A DNA stretch of 64,000 nt from Granulicatella elegans (GTDB lineage Bacteria > Bacillota > Bacilli > Lactobacillales > Aerococcaceae), in NCBI RefSeq assembly GCF_020735385.1, contig NZ_CP085953.1, forward strand, positions 1 through 64,000, written 5' to 3'. Position numbers and translations under genes: made by a program. Under the pieces are notes generated by a model. It made no database searches. It was not told the DNA's origin and was given only the letters and a program-made list of their open reading frames with translations. Shown here in pieces: positions 54,400 to 63,481 of the stretch (position 1 is the first letter of the stretch; each line of letters starts with the position of its first letter).

Positions 54400-55362
54400 C
54401 TATTGTACGCGAACCCTAGGGTCAACGATACTCATAATAATATCAGATAATAATGTTCCTAATAGTGTTGCTGTACCAAATAGTAATAACAACGCTAAAA
54501 TAACAGAATAGTCACGAGATGAAATTGAACTTACGAATAAGTTCCCCATTCCAGGATATGAGAAGATGTTTTCAATAAACACTGAACCACCGATTAAACC
54601 AGTGAATTCATAACCTAAGAACGCTGCGATAGGTAAAATTGAGTTACGGAAAATGTGACGGTTAAATACTACTTTTTCAGGAACCCCTTTTGCACGAGCT
54701 GTACGAACATAGTCTTGACTCTTCGCATCAATTACCCCAGTTCTTAAATATTGAACTGTACCTGTAGTTGATAAAATCGCCATTGTTAATGCCGGTAATA
54801 ATAAGTGGTGGAATCGATTCATTAAATAAGTAACTGAACCTGGTGATACACCTGAATCAACCGAACCACGAGTTGGGAACCAACCTAATGTATAACCAAA
54901 TAACCATAATAGAATTAAGGCAAATACGAATGTTGGAATCGAATAAGTAATGAAGTTATAAACAATGATTAACTTATCAGCCCAAGAGTTTTGATAACGT
55001 CCTGCAATCATCCCTAAAGGAAGTGCAATTAAATACGTTAAAATTAATGTTAATAATGATAACCATACTGTATTACCAATACGTTCACCAATTAATTTAG
55101 TAACGGCATATTTATAAGTATAACTTTGTCCAAAGTCTCCTTGGAATGCTTTCCCCATCCAACGAACATATTGGATATACCATGGATCATAGAAACCAGC
55201 TTTCACACGTAAAGCTTCAATTGTGTTTGGATCTGTTTCAGGAGTAATTAAACCTGTAAACGGATCCCCTGGCATCATCTTAGCAATTAAGAATGCTAAT
55301 AAACTTAAAATTAAGATTTGTGGCACCATTAGTAGCACACGACGTAATATAGTTTTCCACAT
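54400..55362 (-). CDS. oppB: Oligopeptide ABC transporter permease OppB
   Basis: A 320-residue membrane subunit with six helices. The N-terminus RRVLLMVPQILILSLLAFL and the PGDPF motif are typical of OppB/DppB; the EAA loop is RTARAKGVPEKVVFNRHIFR. It lies three bases after oppF and 17 before oppC. GGAGG lies 12 bases from the ATG. Confidence 0.94.
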   Translation of the reverse strand: MWKTILRRVLLMVPQILILSLLAFLIAKMMPGDPFTGLITPETDPNTIEALRVKAGFYDPWYIQYVRWMGKAFQGDFGQSYTYKYAVTKLIGERIGNTVWLSLLTLILTYLIALPLGMIAGRYQNSWADKLIIVYNFITYSIPTFVFALILLWLFGYTLGWFPTRGSVDSGVSPGSVTYLMNRFHHLLLPALTMAILSTTGTVQYLRTGVIDAKSQDYVRTARAKGVPEKVVFNRHIFRNSILPIAAFLGYEFTGLIGGSVFIENIFSYPGMGNLFVSSISSRDYSVILALLLLFGTATLLGTLLSDIIMSIVDPRVRVQ

Positions 55363-55365
55363 AGT

Positions 55366-56313
55366 CTAGTTACCTCCCTTTATTGACGGATTCAACGCAA
55401 CAAAATGCGAATCTGATAATGGTTGTAAATCGAATACACGACCATTTTCGTCATAGTACATTGTTTGATTTTCTTGATAGAATTTCTCAGCTTCAATACG
55501 ACGTTGTTTGTTCGCTTCACGGTTTACTGGGTCAATAACTGGAATAGCTGATAATAAACGTTTTGTATAAATATGTTGAGGATTTGCATAAATATCATCT
55601 GCTTTTCCTGTTTCAACAAAACGTCCACGATACATAATGAATAATTCATCACACATGTGTTTTACAACCCCAAGGTCATGAGAAATGAATAAATAACTTA
55701 AGTTAAATTCATCTTGAATACGTTTCATATAGTTTAATACTTGCGCTTGTACAGATAAGTCCAAAGCAGATACTGGTTCATCGGCAATAATTAAACGTGG
55801 ATTACTTGCTAATGCACGAGCTACTCCAATACGTTGACGTTGTCCACCAGAGAATTGGTGAGGATATTTTAATAATGCTTCTTCAGATAAACCGATAATT
55901 TCCATTAATTCAATAACTTTACGACGTTCTTCTTCTGGAGATAAACGGTCAAAGTTACGTAATGGCTCAGCCACGATATCTAAAATACGTTTTTTAGGAT
56001 TAAAACTTGATAATGAATCTTGGAAAATCATTTGTACATTACGATTATAATCAGAAGTACGACGACGTGCTTTATTTGTCACATCTTGGCCTTCATATAA
56101 TACTTTACCACTTGTAACTTGCTCTAAACCGATAATTGATTTACCGATTGTTGATTTACCAGAACCGGATTCACCTACAAGTCCATAAGTTTTTCCTTCT
56201 TCAATTTCCAATGTAACACCATCAACAGCATATACATGATCCGTCACTCGGTTAAAGAAGCCACTTCTAATTGGATAGTGAACTTTTAAATCTTCAATTC
56301 TTACAAAACCCAT
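55366..56313 (-). CDS. oppF: Oligopeptide ABC transporter ATP-binding protein OppF
   Basis: A 315-residue ATPase. Walker A is GESGSGKSTIGK (about residue 50), signature FSGGQRQRIGVARAL, Walker B LIIADEPVSALD, switch ISHD. The C-terminal oligopeptide/dipeptide extension (LLSAIPVIDP) is present. Its ATG overlaps the oppD stop by one base (TAATG), so translation is coupled. Confidence 0.94.
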   Translation of the reverse strand: MGFVRIEDLKVHYPIRSGFFNRVTDHVYAVDGVTLEIEEGKTYGLVGESGSGKSTIGKSIIGLEQVTSGKVLYEGQDVTNKARRRTSDYNRNVQMIFQDSLSSFNPKKRILDIVAEPLRNFDRLSPEEERRKVIELMEIIGLSEEALLKYPHQFSGGQRQRIGVARALASNPRLIIADEPVSALDLSVQAQVLNYMKRIQDEFNLSYLFISHDLGVVKHMCDELFIMYRGRFVETGKADDIYANPQHIYTKRLLSAIPVIDPVNREANKQRRIEAEKFYQENQTMYYDENGRVFDLQPLSDSHFVALNPSIKGGN

Positions 56314-57314
56314 TATGCTTCCTCCCCTTCAAAATGGAAATTTTTATAACATGTACAACGAACAAAATGTCCTTTACCAACTTCGTGTAATGTTGGATTT
56401 TCTTCATGTTCTTCATCAGAAATCCATGGAATACGAGGAGCAAAACGGCATCCTGTACGTGGTAAGCTTGGTAACGGAGGAACTGTCCCTTCAATCACGT
56501 GTAATTCTTGTCCTTCTGAACCAGCTTGAGGAATTGATTGTAATAATGAACGAGTATATGGATGTTTAGGATTTGTAAATAATTCCTCTACAGGAGCAAT
56601 CTCAACAAATTGTCCAGCATACATCACAGCTACACGATCAGCAGTTTCCGCAACTACCCCAAGGTCGTGCGTAATTAAAATAATTCCTGATTGTGTTTCT
56701 TCTTGAATTTCATTTAATAAATCTAAGATTTGTGCTTGAATGGTTACGTCAAGCGCAGTTGTTGGTTCGTCAGCGATAATAATTGGCGGTTTACATGATA
56801 ATGCAATCGCAATGACAACACGTTGACGCATCCCACCTGATAATTCATGTGGGTATTGTTTAAATGTACGTTGTGGATTTGGAATCCCTACTTGTGCAAG
56901 TAATTCTAACACACGTTCTGTACGTTGTTTTTCATCTAAATCTGTATGATATAATAGTGCTTCGTCAATTTGAGCACCAATCGTCATTAAAGGGTTTAAT
57001 GAAGCCAATGGATCTTGGAAAATCATTCCAATATCATTTCCACGAATTTTATTATATAAAGTTTCATTTAAATTCACTAAGTTTACATCATTATAAATAA
57101 TGTCCCCTGTAATTTTTGTGTTTAATTTATTATGCAAGCCCATAATTGTAGTTGCTAATGTAGATTTACCACATCCAGATTCCCCTACAATTGCTAAAAT
57201 TTCATTTTTCTCTAATGATAATGAAACACCATCAACCGCATCATAAAAATCATCTTTAATACGGAATCCAACGTGTAAATTGTTGATTTCTAATAATGGT
57301 TTATCGATAGCCAA
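56313..57314 (-). CDS. oppD: Oligopeptide ABC transporter ATP-binding protein OppD
   Basis: A 333-residue ATPase starting with TTG, with AAAGGAGG eight bases ahead. Walker A GESGCGKSTLA, signature LSGGMRQRVVIAIAL, Walker B IIADEPTTALD, switch ITHD, and the C-terminal cysteine-containing segment (TGCRFAPR, FVRCTCY) that holds an iron-sulfur-like site in OppD/DppD proteins. It is the first gene of oppDFBC, with its own promoter, separate from oppA. Confidence 0.94.
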   Translation of the reverse strand: MAIDKPLLEINNLHVGFRIKDDFYDAVDGVSLSLEKNEILAIVGESGCGKSTLATTIMGLHNKLNTKITGDIIYNDVNLVNLNETLYNKIRGNDIGMIFQDPLASLNPLMTIGAQIDEALLYHTDLDEKQRTERVLELLAQVGIPNPQRTFKQYPHELSGGMRQRVVIAIALSCKPPIIIADEPTTALDVTIQAQILDLLNEIQEETQSGIILITHDLGVVAETADRVAVMYAGQFVEIAPVEELFTNPKHPYTRSLLQSIPQAGSEGQELHVIEGTVPPLPSLPRTGCRFAPRIPWISDEEHEENPTLHEVGKGHFVRCTCYKNFHFEGEEA

Positions 57315-57392
57315 ATTCTATTCCTCCTTTGTCTGAATCGTATGTTTGTCCTACAGCATTCAAATCAATAATATTCTTTAAACGTTATTGAT

Positions 57393-57421
57393 ATTATACG
57401 TATTTTCAACTGAAAATGCAA
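57393..57421 (-). promoter_or_regulatory. Promoter of oppDFBC, with possible CodY-like boxes upstream
   Basis: On the minus strand TTGCAT (57421-57416), 17 bp, TATAAT (57398-57393). The spacer holds ATTTTC-AACT-GAAAAT. Upstream, AATTTTCAAAGAATC (57484-57470) matches the CodY box AATTTTCWGAAAATT with three mismatches. CodY control of opp is usual in Firmicutes but only suggested here. The 374-base gap to oppA otherwise holds repeat unit 14. Confidence 0.6.
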
Positions 57422-57631
57422 ATTGTATGACAATTCCATTTTTAAAATTACGTATGTTTATTCTACCATGATTCTTTGAAAATTCCTATGATTTTCTACA
57501 GAAATTTTTAATAATTTTCTCATCTTTTCTATAAAAACGGTTTCAAAAAGAGCCCATTTCATTGAACTTTACATCAATTGATTTTTTCTTATATCAAGTT
57601 ATCGTTATTTCGTATGATTATAAAACGAAAA

Positions 57632-57678
57632 AGACTTTTAACAGTAGCTAGCGTCCCTTACTACTTGTTAAAAGTCCT
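57632..57678 (-). repeat. 3'-end hairpin repeat, unit 14 (minimal form)
   Basis: AGACTTTTAACAGTAG pairs with CTACTTGTTAAAAGTCC around CTAGCGTCCCTTA. It keeps the GCGTCC core without P2-P4. On the minus strand it ends AAAAGTCTTTTTCG. It starts ten bases after the oppA stop codon and so separates oppA from oppD. Confidence 0.85.
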
Positions 57679-57688
57679 ATTCTATCCC

Positions 57689-59473
57689 TTATTTGACTGG
57701 AGTATCCGCCACTAATTCCATTTCATTAATCGCATTTTTTGGATTATTCGAAGCGATATCCGTACTATAATATTTCACTCGTTTATTCACAGCGGTAATT
57801 TGATTCCCAATTAAAGTTGGGAAAACAAATGCTTGATCATGAACATATTTTTGCCATTCTTTATAATACTCAAAATTTTTAGCATCATCGAATGCACTTT
57901 CAGAATTAATTTTATTGAAGATAGCTGTTTGTTCTTTACTTACAAAACGAGTATAGTTATACTTCGCGTCTTCCCCATATAACCCTGTTGGATCTGGGTC
58001 AAAACCAGTATTCCATCCTGCAGTAAACATATCAATTTCTGGGTCATTTGCTTCTACCTTATCATAGAAACTATTCACTTCCATTGTACGTCCGTTTACT
58101 AATTGAACATCTAATCCAATTTCTTTCCACCATAATAAATATTGTTGAATTAATGATTCATTCGCATCATCACGCGTACGAGCCACAAAGTTAATCGTTA
58201 ATTTAGAACCATCTTTATTTTCTCTTAATCCATCACCATCTACATCTTTATATCCTGCATCATCTAACATTTTTTTAGCTTTTTCTGGATTATACGTAAA
58301 TCCTTCTTGATCTTTGTTATAAACATCTTTGAAGAAAGGGATGATTAAAGAATTCGTTCCTCTTTGCAATCCGTTATACAAACTCTTTCCTGCTTGATCA
58401 ATATCTAATGCATAAGCAATCGCTTGACGTAAAACTGGGTCAGACATTTTGGCATTTGGATTCATGACATTTTTACTAATTGATTCATCCCATTTTCCTA
58501 ATTGGAATGCAATATATTCATAAGCAGAATCCTCGCTACCTAATAAAGTAACATTCGTTAAATCTTTATAAGTATCAAATTGAGCTCTTGGCATAGAAGC
58601 AATATCATATTTTCCTGCTTTCATTTCAGAAACAATACTATCTGGAGAAACAAGTTCTGCTACTATCTTATCTAATTTTGGTCTTCCTTTATAATAGTAC
58701 TCATTTGCTTTATAAGTCACTGATTCACCTGGAACAATCGATTCAATGGTAAAAGCGCCTAAGCCTACTACTTTTGTTCCACGAACATAATCACTTTGTT
58801 CCCAATCTTTTACAGGAATCGTTGAAAAAATATGTTTAGGCATAATGTAAGAACTAATTGGTCCACCTGCTAATTTCATGGATGGAGTCATTTCTTTATA
58901 ATGAATTTTTACTGAATAATCATCAATTTTTTCTAACCCTGAAATACTAGATGCTTGTCCATTATGAAATTCTTCCATTCCTTCGATATTTTTATAATTC
59001 GCATCATAACGAACACCTGTATAATCTTTATCTCCAATCCCTTCATAAGCAAAGATATAGTCATCTATAGTAACCGGTTGCCCATCAGACCATTTATAAT
59101 CTTTAGAATTTAATGTTACTTTAACAGTCTTACCTGGAACATCAAATTCTAACGATGCTAAACCTGAATTGACTAGTTTACGATTTGCATCATATTCAAA
59201 CATTGTTCCATCAACATAGCCTGTTAAAGCCGCATCTGTTGAATCTGAAGCTAATTCATCAATAAAAAGTCCACTAAAAGGAGATGCACTTACGATGGCA
59301 TATTTTAATGTTCCACCTTTTATTGGTGTTCCTTCATGAGTAACTTCCTTCGCAAATATTCTATCCTTTGCGTTTGAGTCATTTACCCCATCTGTAGAGT
59401 TCTTCGGAGAACATGCTCCTAAAACAGCAACTACTGCAAGTGAGGATAAGATTGCCTTGCTTTGTTTTTTCAT
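57689..59473 (-). CDS. oppA: Oligopeptide-binding lipoprotein OppA (copy 1)
   Basis: A 594-residue family 5 solute-binding lipoprotein. The lipobox is LGAC (about residues 18-21). The SBP_bac_5 domain runs from about residue 85 to 510, with KWSDGQPVTIDDY and DVDGDGLRENKDGSK segments. It is very similar throughout to the upstream copy at 59677-61458, evidence of tandem duplication. It has a separate promoter (59512-59539), and repeat unit 14 directly follows. Confidence 0.93.
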   Translation of the reverse strand: MKKQSKAILSSLAVVAVLGACSPKNSTDGVNDSNAKDRIFAKEVTHEGTPIKGGTLKYAIVSASPFSGLFIDELASDSTDAALTGYVDGTMFEYDANRKLVNSGLASLEFDVPGKTVKVTLNSKDYKWSDGQPVTIDDYIFAYEGIGDKDYTGVRYDANYKNIEGMEEFHNGQASSISGLEKIDDYSVKIHYKEMTPSMKLAGGPISSYIMPKHIFSTIPVKDWEQSDYVRGTKVVGLGAFTIESIVPGESVTYKANEYYYKGRPKLDKIVAELVSPDSIVSEMKAGKYDIASMPRAQFDTYKDLTNVTLLGSEDSAYEYIAFQLGKWDESISKNVMNPNAKMSDPVLRQAIAYALDIDQAGKSLYNGLQRGTNSLIIPFFKDVYNKDQEGFTYNPEKAKKMLDDAGYKDVDGDGLRENKDGSKLTINFVARTRDDANESLIQQYLLWWKEIGLDVQLVNGRTMEVNSFYDKVEANDPEIDMFTAGWNTGFDPDPTGLYGEDAKYNYTRFVSKEQTAIFNKINSESAFDDAKNFEYYKEWQKYVHDQAFVFPTLIGNQITAVNKRVKYYSTDIASNNPKNAINEMELVADTPVK

Positions 59474-59511
59474 GATTTTCCACCCTTTTTGGTTTATTTT
59501 TTATCACTATT

Positions 59512-59539
59512 ATTTTAGCACACTGACCCACCATTTCAA
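59512..59539 (-). promoter_or_regulatory. Promoter of oppA copy 1
   Basis: On the minus strand TTGAAA (59539-59534), 16 bp, TAAAAT (59517-59512). Confidence 0.6.
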
Positions 59540-59625
59540 CCGCTTACAAATATTTCTTCCCAAATTCTAATAAACTCCTCATCGATTTCTATGAAAATCT
59601 CATATAAAATTCTCTTACAATACGA

Positions 59626-59663
59626 ACAAAAAAACTCGACTCAATATCTTTCATTGAGTCGAG
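59626..59663 (-). terminator. Terminator of oppA copy 2
   Basis: On the minus strand CTCGACTCAAT pairs perfectly with ATTGAGTCGAG and is followed by TTTTTTTG, 14 bases after the stop codon. Confidence 0.93.
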
Positions 59664-59676
59664 AAAAAACGTGGGC

Positions 59677-61458
59677 TTATTTAACTGGTTCATTTGCAGT
59701 TAATTGCAATTTAGCCATAGAAGATTTTTCGTTGTTTGATCCAAGTTTTGTATCAAAGTATTTCACACGTTTGTTAACAGCAGTAACTTTCTCACCAGTA
59801 ATAGTTGGGAAAATAAACGCATTATCGTGTACATATTTTTGCCATTCTTTATAGAATTGAATATTCTTAGAATTATCAAATGCTTCAGTAGAAGAAATTT
59901 TCTCCATAAGGGCATTTCCTTCAGCACTTGTATAACGTTGGAGATTGAACTTAGCTTTTTCTCCGAATAATCCTGATGGATTTGGATCGTAACCAGTTGA
60001 CCAACCACCAGCAAACATATCAATTTCAGGATCATCAGTTTGAATTTTTTCGTAGAAGCTGTTTACTTCAATTGTACGTCCTGTATACAATTGAACATCC
60101 AATCCAACTTCTTTCCACCATAATAGATATTGTTGAATTAATGATTCGTTCGCATCATCACGCTTACGAGCTGCAAAGTTAATGGTTAATTTAGAACCAT
60201 CTTTGTTTTCACGTAATCCATCGCCATCTACATCTTTATAACCTGCATCATCTAAAAGTTTTTTAGCTTTTTCTGGATTATAAGCAAATCCTTCTTGATC
60301 TTTGTTGTAAATATCTTTGAAGAATGGGATGATAATTGAGTTTGCACCATGTTGTAATCCATTATACAAGTTTTTACCTGCTGTATTTGGGTCAATCGCA
60401 TAAGCAATTGCTTGACGTAAAGCTACATCACCCATTTTTGGATTTTCACTTAACACATTCTTACCTTGTTCTTGATCCCATTTACCAAGTTTAAATCCAA
60501 TATATTCATAAGCTGATTCTAAAGAACTTACAAAAGTAACATTTGTTAAATCTTTAAATGAATCGTATTGAGCTCTTGGCATCTCGGCAATATCGTATTT
60601 ACCAGCTTTCATTTCTGATACGATACTATCTGGAGAAACTACTTCCATCACTAGTTTATCAATGTTTGGACGACCTTTGAAGTAGTTAGGGTTAGCGACC
60701 ATTGTTACAGATTCACCTGGTACCATTGATTCAATTGTAAACGCTCCTAGACCAACGAATGATTTACCACGAACGGCATCACTTTGTTCCCAATCAGCTA
60801 CAGGAATTTTAGAGAATACATGTTTTGGCATAATAAAACTACATACTGCACCTCCTGCTAATTGCATTGAAGGTGTCATTTCTTTGTAGTGAATTTTCAC
60901 TGTGTAGTCATCTAATTTTTCTAAACCAGAGATTGTTGAAGCAGAACCATTGTGGTATTCATCCATTCCTTCAATGTTTTCATAATCTCTATCATAACGT
61001 ACACCTGTGTAGTCTTTGTGACCAATTCCTTCATAAGCGAAGATGTAGTCATCGATTGTTACTTTTTCTCCATCTGACCATTTATAGTCTTGAGAATTTA
61101 ATTTAACAGTTGCTGTTTTACCTTCTACATCAAATGAAATAGAAGCTAATCCTGAGTTCACTAATTTACGATTATCATCATATTCAAACATTGGTGCATC
61201 AATCATATCTCCAACAATTGAATCTGTAACATCTTGTGATAATTCATCCATAAACACGCCCTTTAATGGTGATGATGAAACAATCGCATAATTTAATGTT
61301 CCACCTTTAATTGGTTCACCATCGTGAGTAATTTCAGAAACAAATTTTGATTTATCTGCTCCCTCTGTTGTTGTAGTTGGTGTTGTTGTTTTCGAACCAC
61401 ATGCTGCCATCGTCAATGCTACTGCTGCAGTTGGTAACCAAAGCCATTTTCTTTTCAT
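59677..61458 (-). CDS. oppA: Oligopeptide-binding lipoprotein OppA (copy 2)
   Basis: A 593-residue family 5 solute-binding lipoprotein. The ATG at 61458 has GGAG about ten bases ahead; another ATG three codons earlier sits too close to the site. The lipobox is MAAC (about residues 17-20). It matches copy 1 almost end to end, for example the shared KLDDYTVKIHYKEMTPSM-type segment and DVDGDGLRENKDGSK. It is first in the oppA-oppA-oppDFBC order but has its own promoter and strong terminator, so the two binding proteins can be made in different amounts. Confidence 0.93.
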   Translation of the reverse strand: MKRKWLWLPTAAVALTMAACGSKTTTPTTTTEGADKSKFVSEITHDGEPIKGGTLNYAIVSSSPLKGVFMDELSQDVTDSIVGDMIDAPMFEYDDNRKLVNSGLASISFDVEGKTATVKLNSQDYKWSDGEKVTIDDYIFAYEGIGHKDYTGVRYDRDYENIEGMDEYHNGSASTISGLEKLDDYTVKIHYKEMTPSMQLAGGAVCSFIMPKHVFSKIPVADWEQSDAVRGKSFVGLGAFTIESMVPGESVTMVANPNYFKGRPNIDKLVMEVVSPDSIVSEMKAGKYDIAEMPRAQYDSFKDLTNVTFVSSLESAYEYIGFKLGKWDQEQGKNVLSENPKMGDVALRQAIAYAIDPNTAGKNLYNGLQHGANSIIIPFFKDIYNKDQEGFAYNPEKAKKLLDDAGYKDVDGDGLRENKDGSKLTINFAARKRDDANESLIQQYLLWWKEVGLDVQLYTGRTIEVNSFYEKIQTDDPEIDMFAGGWSTGYDPNPSGLFGEKAKFNLQRYTSAEGNALMEKISSTEAFDNSKNIQFYKEWQKYVHDNAFIFPTITGEKVTAVNKRVKYFDTKLGSNNEKSSMAKLQLTANEPVK

Positions 61459-61520
61459 CGTTTTCATCTCTCCTTAATAAAATCTTCTTTAAAAATTCAT
61501 TTTTTAATTAAGATATTATT

Positions 61521-61548
61521 ATATTAACATAAAAATAGGATTTTGCAA
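61521..61548 (-). promoter_or_regulatory. Promoter of oppA copy 2
   Basis: On the minus strand TTGCAA (61548-61543), 16 bp, TAATAT (61526-61521); an overlapping TATAAT lies three bases further on. Confidence 0.5.
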
Positions 61549-61603
61549 GACTTTTTTAATCTTTTTTTAATTTGTTTTCATTTTATCTCATTTTTATGCA
61601 AAA

Positions 61604-61641
61604 AAGACTTCTCTCATCGGCATTACCGATAGAAAAGTCTT
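61604..61641 (-). terminator. Terminator of the second pepF, possible repeat remnant
   Basis: AAGACTT-TCTATCGG pairs with CCGATGAGA-AAGTCTT on the minus strand and is followed by TTTTTTGC. The AAGACTTCT end resembles the outer arm of the 3'-end hairpin repeats, but the GGACG core is absent. Confidence 0.8.
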
Positions 61642-61652
61642 AATAAATATTA

Positions 61653-63413
61653 TCATTTAACTTGAGTATCCGATACTACTTCTAATGGAGTTAAAGCGAT
61701 AAATGCATCGATTGACTCTGCTACTTCTGCTAATGCTTTCTTCCAAAATTCTGGAGTACTTACATCTACTCCTAAAACTTTAGCAGTATCTTCTACACTT
61801 GATACAGTAGTTGCACGAAGTAATTCTTGATATTTTTCTACAAAGCCTTCTGGTTGTTCTTGGTAAATGGCATATAATCCTTTAGAGAATAATCCACCAA
61901 ATGCATATGGGAAGTTATAGAAACTTAATCCAGTACTATAGTAATGCGGTTTACATGCCCACATATATGGATGTAAGTAAGATTGATCTAGTCCGTCACC
62001 ATACGCTTCTTTTTGTGCAGACAACATCATTTCTTCTAAATCTTTAGAGAACATAAATGATTGTTCACGATTTTCAAAAACAGCTGACTCGAATAAATAA
62101 CGAGAATAAATATCGACAATAATTTGTGTTGTATCTTGTAATTGAGATTCAATTAATGCAATTTTTTCTTCATCACTTGCTTCTTTAATCGCTGTATTCA
62201 TAATGATGTTTTCATTAAATGTTGAAGCTGTTTCTGCAACTGGCATTGAATAGTCTTGGTTTAATGGACGATGGTTTTCAATATGTAACCCATGATATGC
62301 ATGTCCTAATTCGTGCGCTAATGTTACAACGTCACTTAATGAACCAGTGAAGTTTGTTAAAACACGTGATTGCTTAATCATTGGTAAGTTTGAACAGAAT
62401 GCTCCACCAACTTTCCCTTTACGAGGGTAGAAATCAATATAGTGTTTATCAAAGAATTCTTCTGTCATTTCTGCTAAATCAGCTGAGAATGTCTTGAAGT
62501 TTTCAATTAAGTAATCTTTTGATTCTTCCACTGTAAATGTACGACTGCTGTTTCCAACTGGTGCAAATAAATCATAAAATGGTAGTCCATTTTCATGACC
62601 TAATAAAGCTGCTTTATGGCGTAAATATTTTCTAAAGTTTGGTAAATATTCACGGATTGCTTCTAATAATGCCTCTAAAGTTTCACGACTCATACGAGAA
62701 GCTTCTAACGTATGCGCTAATGGCGATTCAAATCCACGTAAGCTAGAAGTTGTTAATACTTCTTTTTTAATATGGTTTAATGAAAACGCAATTGGTTCTT
62801 TAATCGCATCATACATTTTCAACTCTGCTTCATACGCTGATTTACGTACTTCTGCATCGCTATCATAGGCTTTCCCACGAATTTCACTTAAAGTAACTAC
62901 TTCGCCTTTATATTCGCCTTGAGCGCTCGACCACATAAAGTCAAACAATTGAGACCAAGCTTTTCCGCCACTAATGGACATTTTTGCTAAAACTTCTTCT
63001 AACTCATCACTTAATAAGTGAGCTGCATCTTTTTTAGCTTCTTCAAAATAATAACGATATTCTGCTAAGAAAGGATCGGTTGTAATATCTGTTTGAATCG
63101 TTCCTAAAAATTTTGAAACTTTTGCATAAGTAGCTTGTAAATCAGCTGAAACTCCTGCTAATTGTACTTCTACTTGTGTCGCCGTTTCATGCGTTGTATC
63201 TGTCGCTAATGTTAAATGAATATAATTATATAAACGACCTGTTAAAACTGTTGATTCTTCTAATAATTTTACAACCTTTGTAATTCCTTCAATCGAATCT
63301 TCTAGTGTTAAACTTTCAAATTTACCTTTTAACGCTTTATAAGCTTCTACATCTTGTTTAAATTCTTGACTTTCAAATGATGGGTATAAATCTTCTAATG
63401 TCCATTCATACAT
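61653..63413 (-). CDS. pepF: Oligoendopeptidase F (second copy)
   Basis: A 586-residue M3-family zinc peptidase. AGGAGG lies eight bases before the ATG. The zinc motif is AHELGHAYHGL (about residue 374), with the third ligand in MPVAETASTF. Its start MYEWTLEDLYPSFES and overall sequence place it in a different branch from the 601-residue copy at 44565-46370. Its position beside the oppA genes suggests that it processes imported peptides, as pepF next to opp does in Lactococcus. Confidence 0.93.
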   Translation of the reverse strand: MYEWTLEDLYPSFESQEFKQDVEAYKALKGKFESLTLEDSIEGITKVVKLLEESTVLTGRLYNYIHLTLATDTTHETATQVEVQLAGVSADLQATYAKVSKFLGTIQTDITTDPFLAEYRYYFEEAKKDAAHLLSDELEEVLAKMSISGGKAWSQLFDFMWSSAQGEYKGEVVTLSEIRGKAYDSDAEVRKSAYEAELKMYDAIKEPIAFSLNHIKKEVLTTSSLRGFESPLAHTLEASRMSRETLEALLEAIREYLPNFRKYLRHKAALLGHENGLPFYDLFAPVGNSSRTFTVEESKDYLIENFKTFSADLAEMTEEFFDKHYIDFYPRKGKVGGAFCSNLPMIKQSRVLTNFTGSLSDVVTLAHELGHAYHGLHIENHRPLNQDYSMPVAETASTFNENIIMNTAIKEASDEEKIALIESQLQDTTQIIVDIYSRYLFESAVFENREQSFMFSKDLEEMMLSAQKEAYGDGLDQSYLHPYMWACKPHYYSTGLSFYNFPYAFGGLFSKGLYAIYQEQPEGFVEKYQELLRATTVSSVEDTAKVLGVDVSTPEFWKKALAEVAESIDAFIALTPLEVVSDTQVK

Positions 63414-63481
63414 CTTTCATTCCTCCTCTTTTTGTGTATCTTTCATTATACTATATCTAGTACACTTTTTCCATGATAGGA

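Noticed and set aside
7971-57678. Repeat units as insertion sequences or typical MITEs
   Set aside because: No transposase, no visible target-site duplication, and the ends are not constant; the stems covary, and orientation is tied to gene 3' ends. A MITE origin long ago cannot be excluded.
61604-61641. Full repeat unit after the second pepF
   Set aside because: The outer-arm likeness (AAGACTTCT) is real, but the GGACG core and inner modules are missing, so it is listed as an ordinary terminator.
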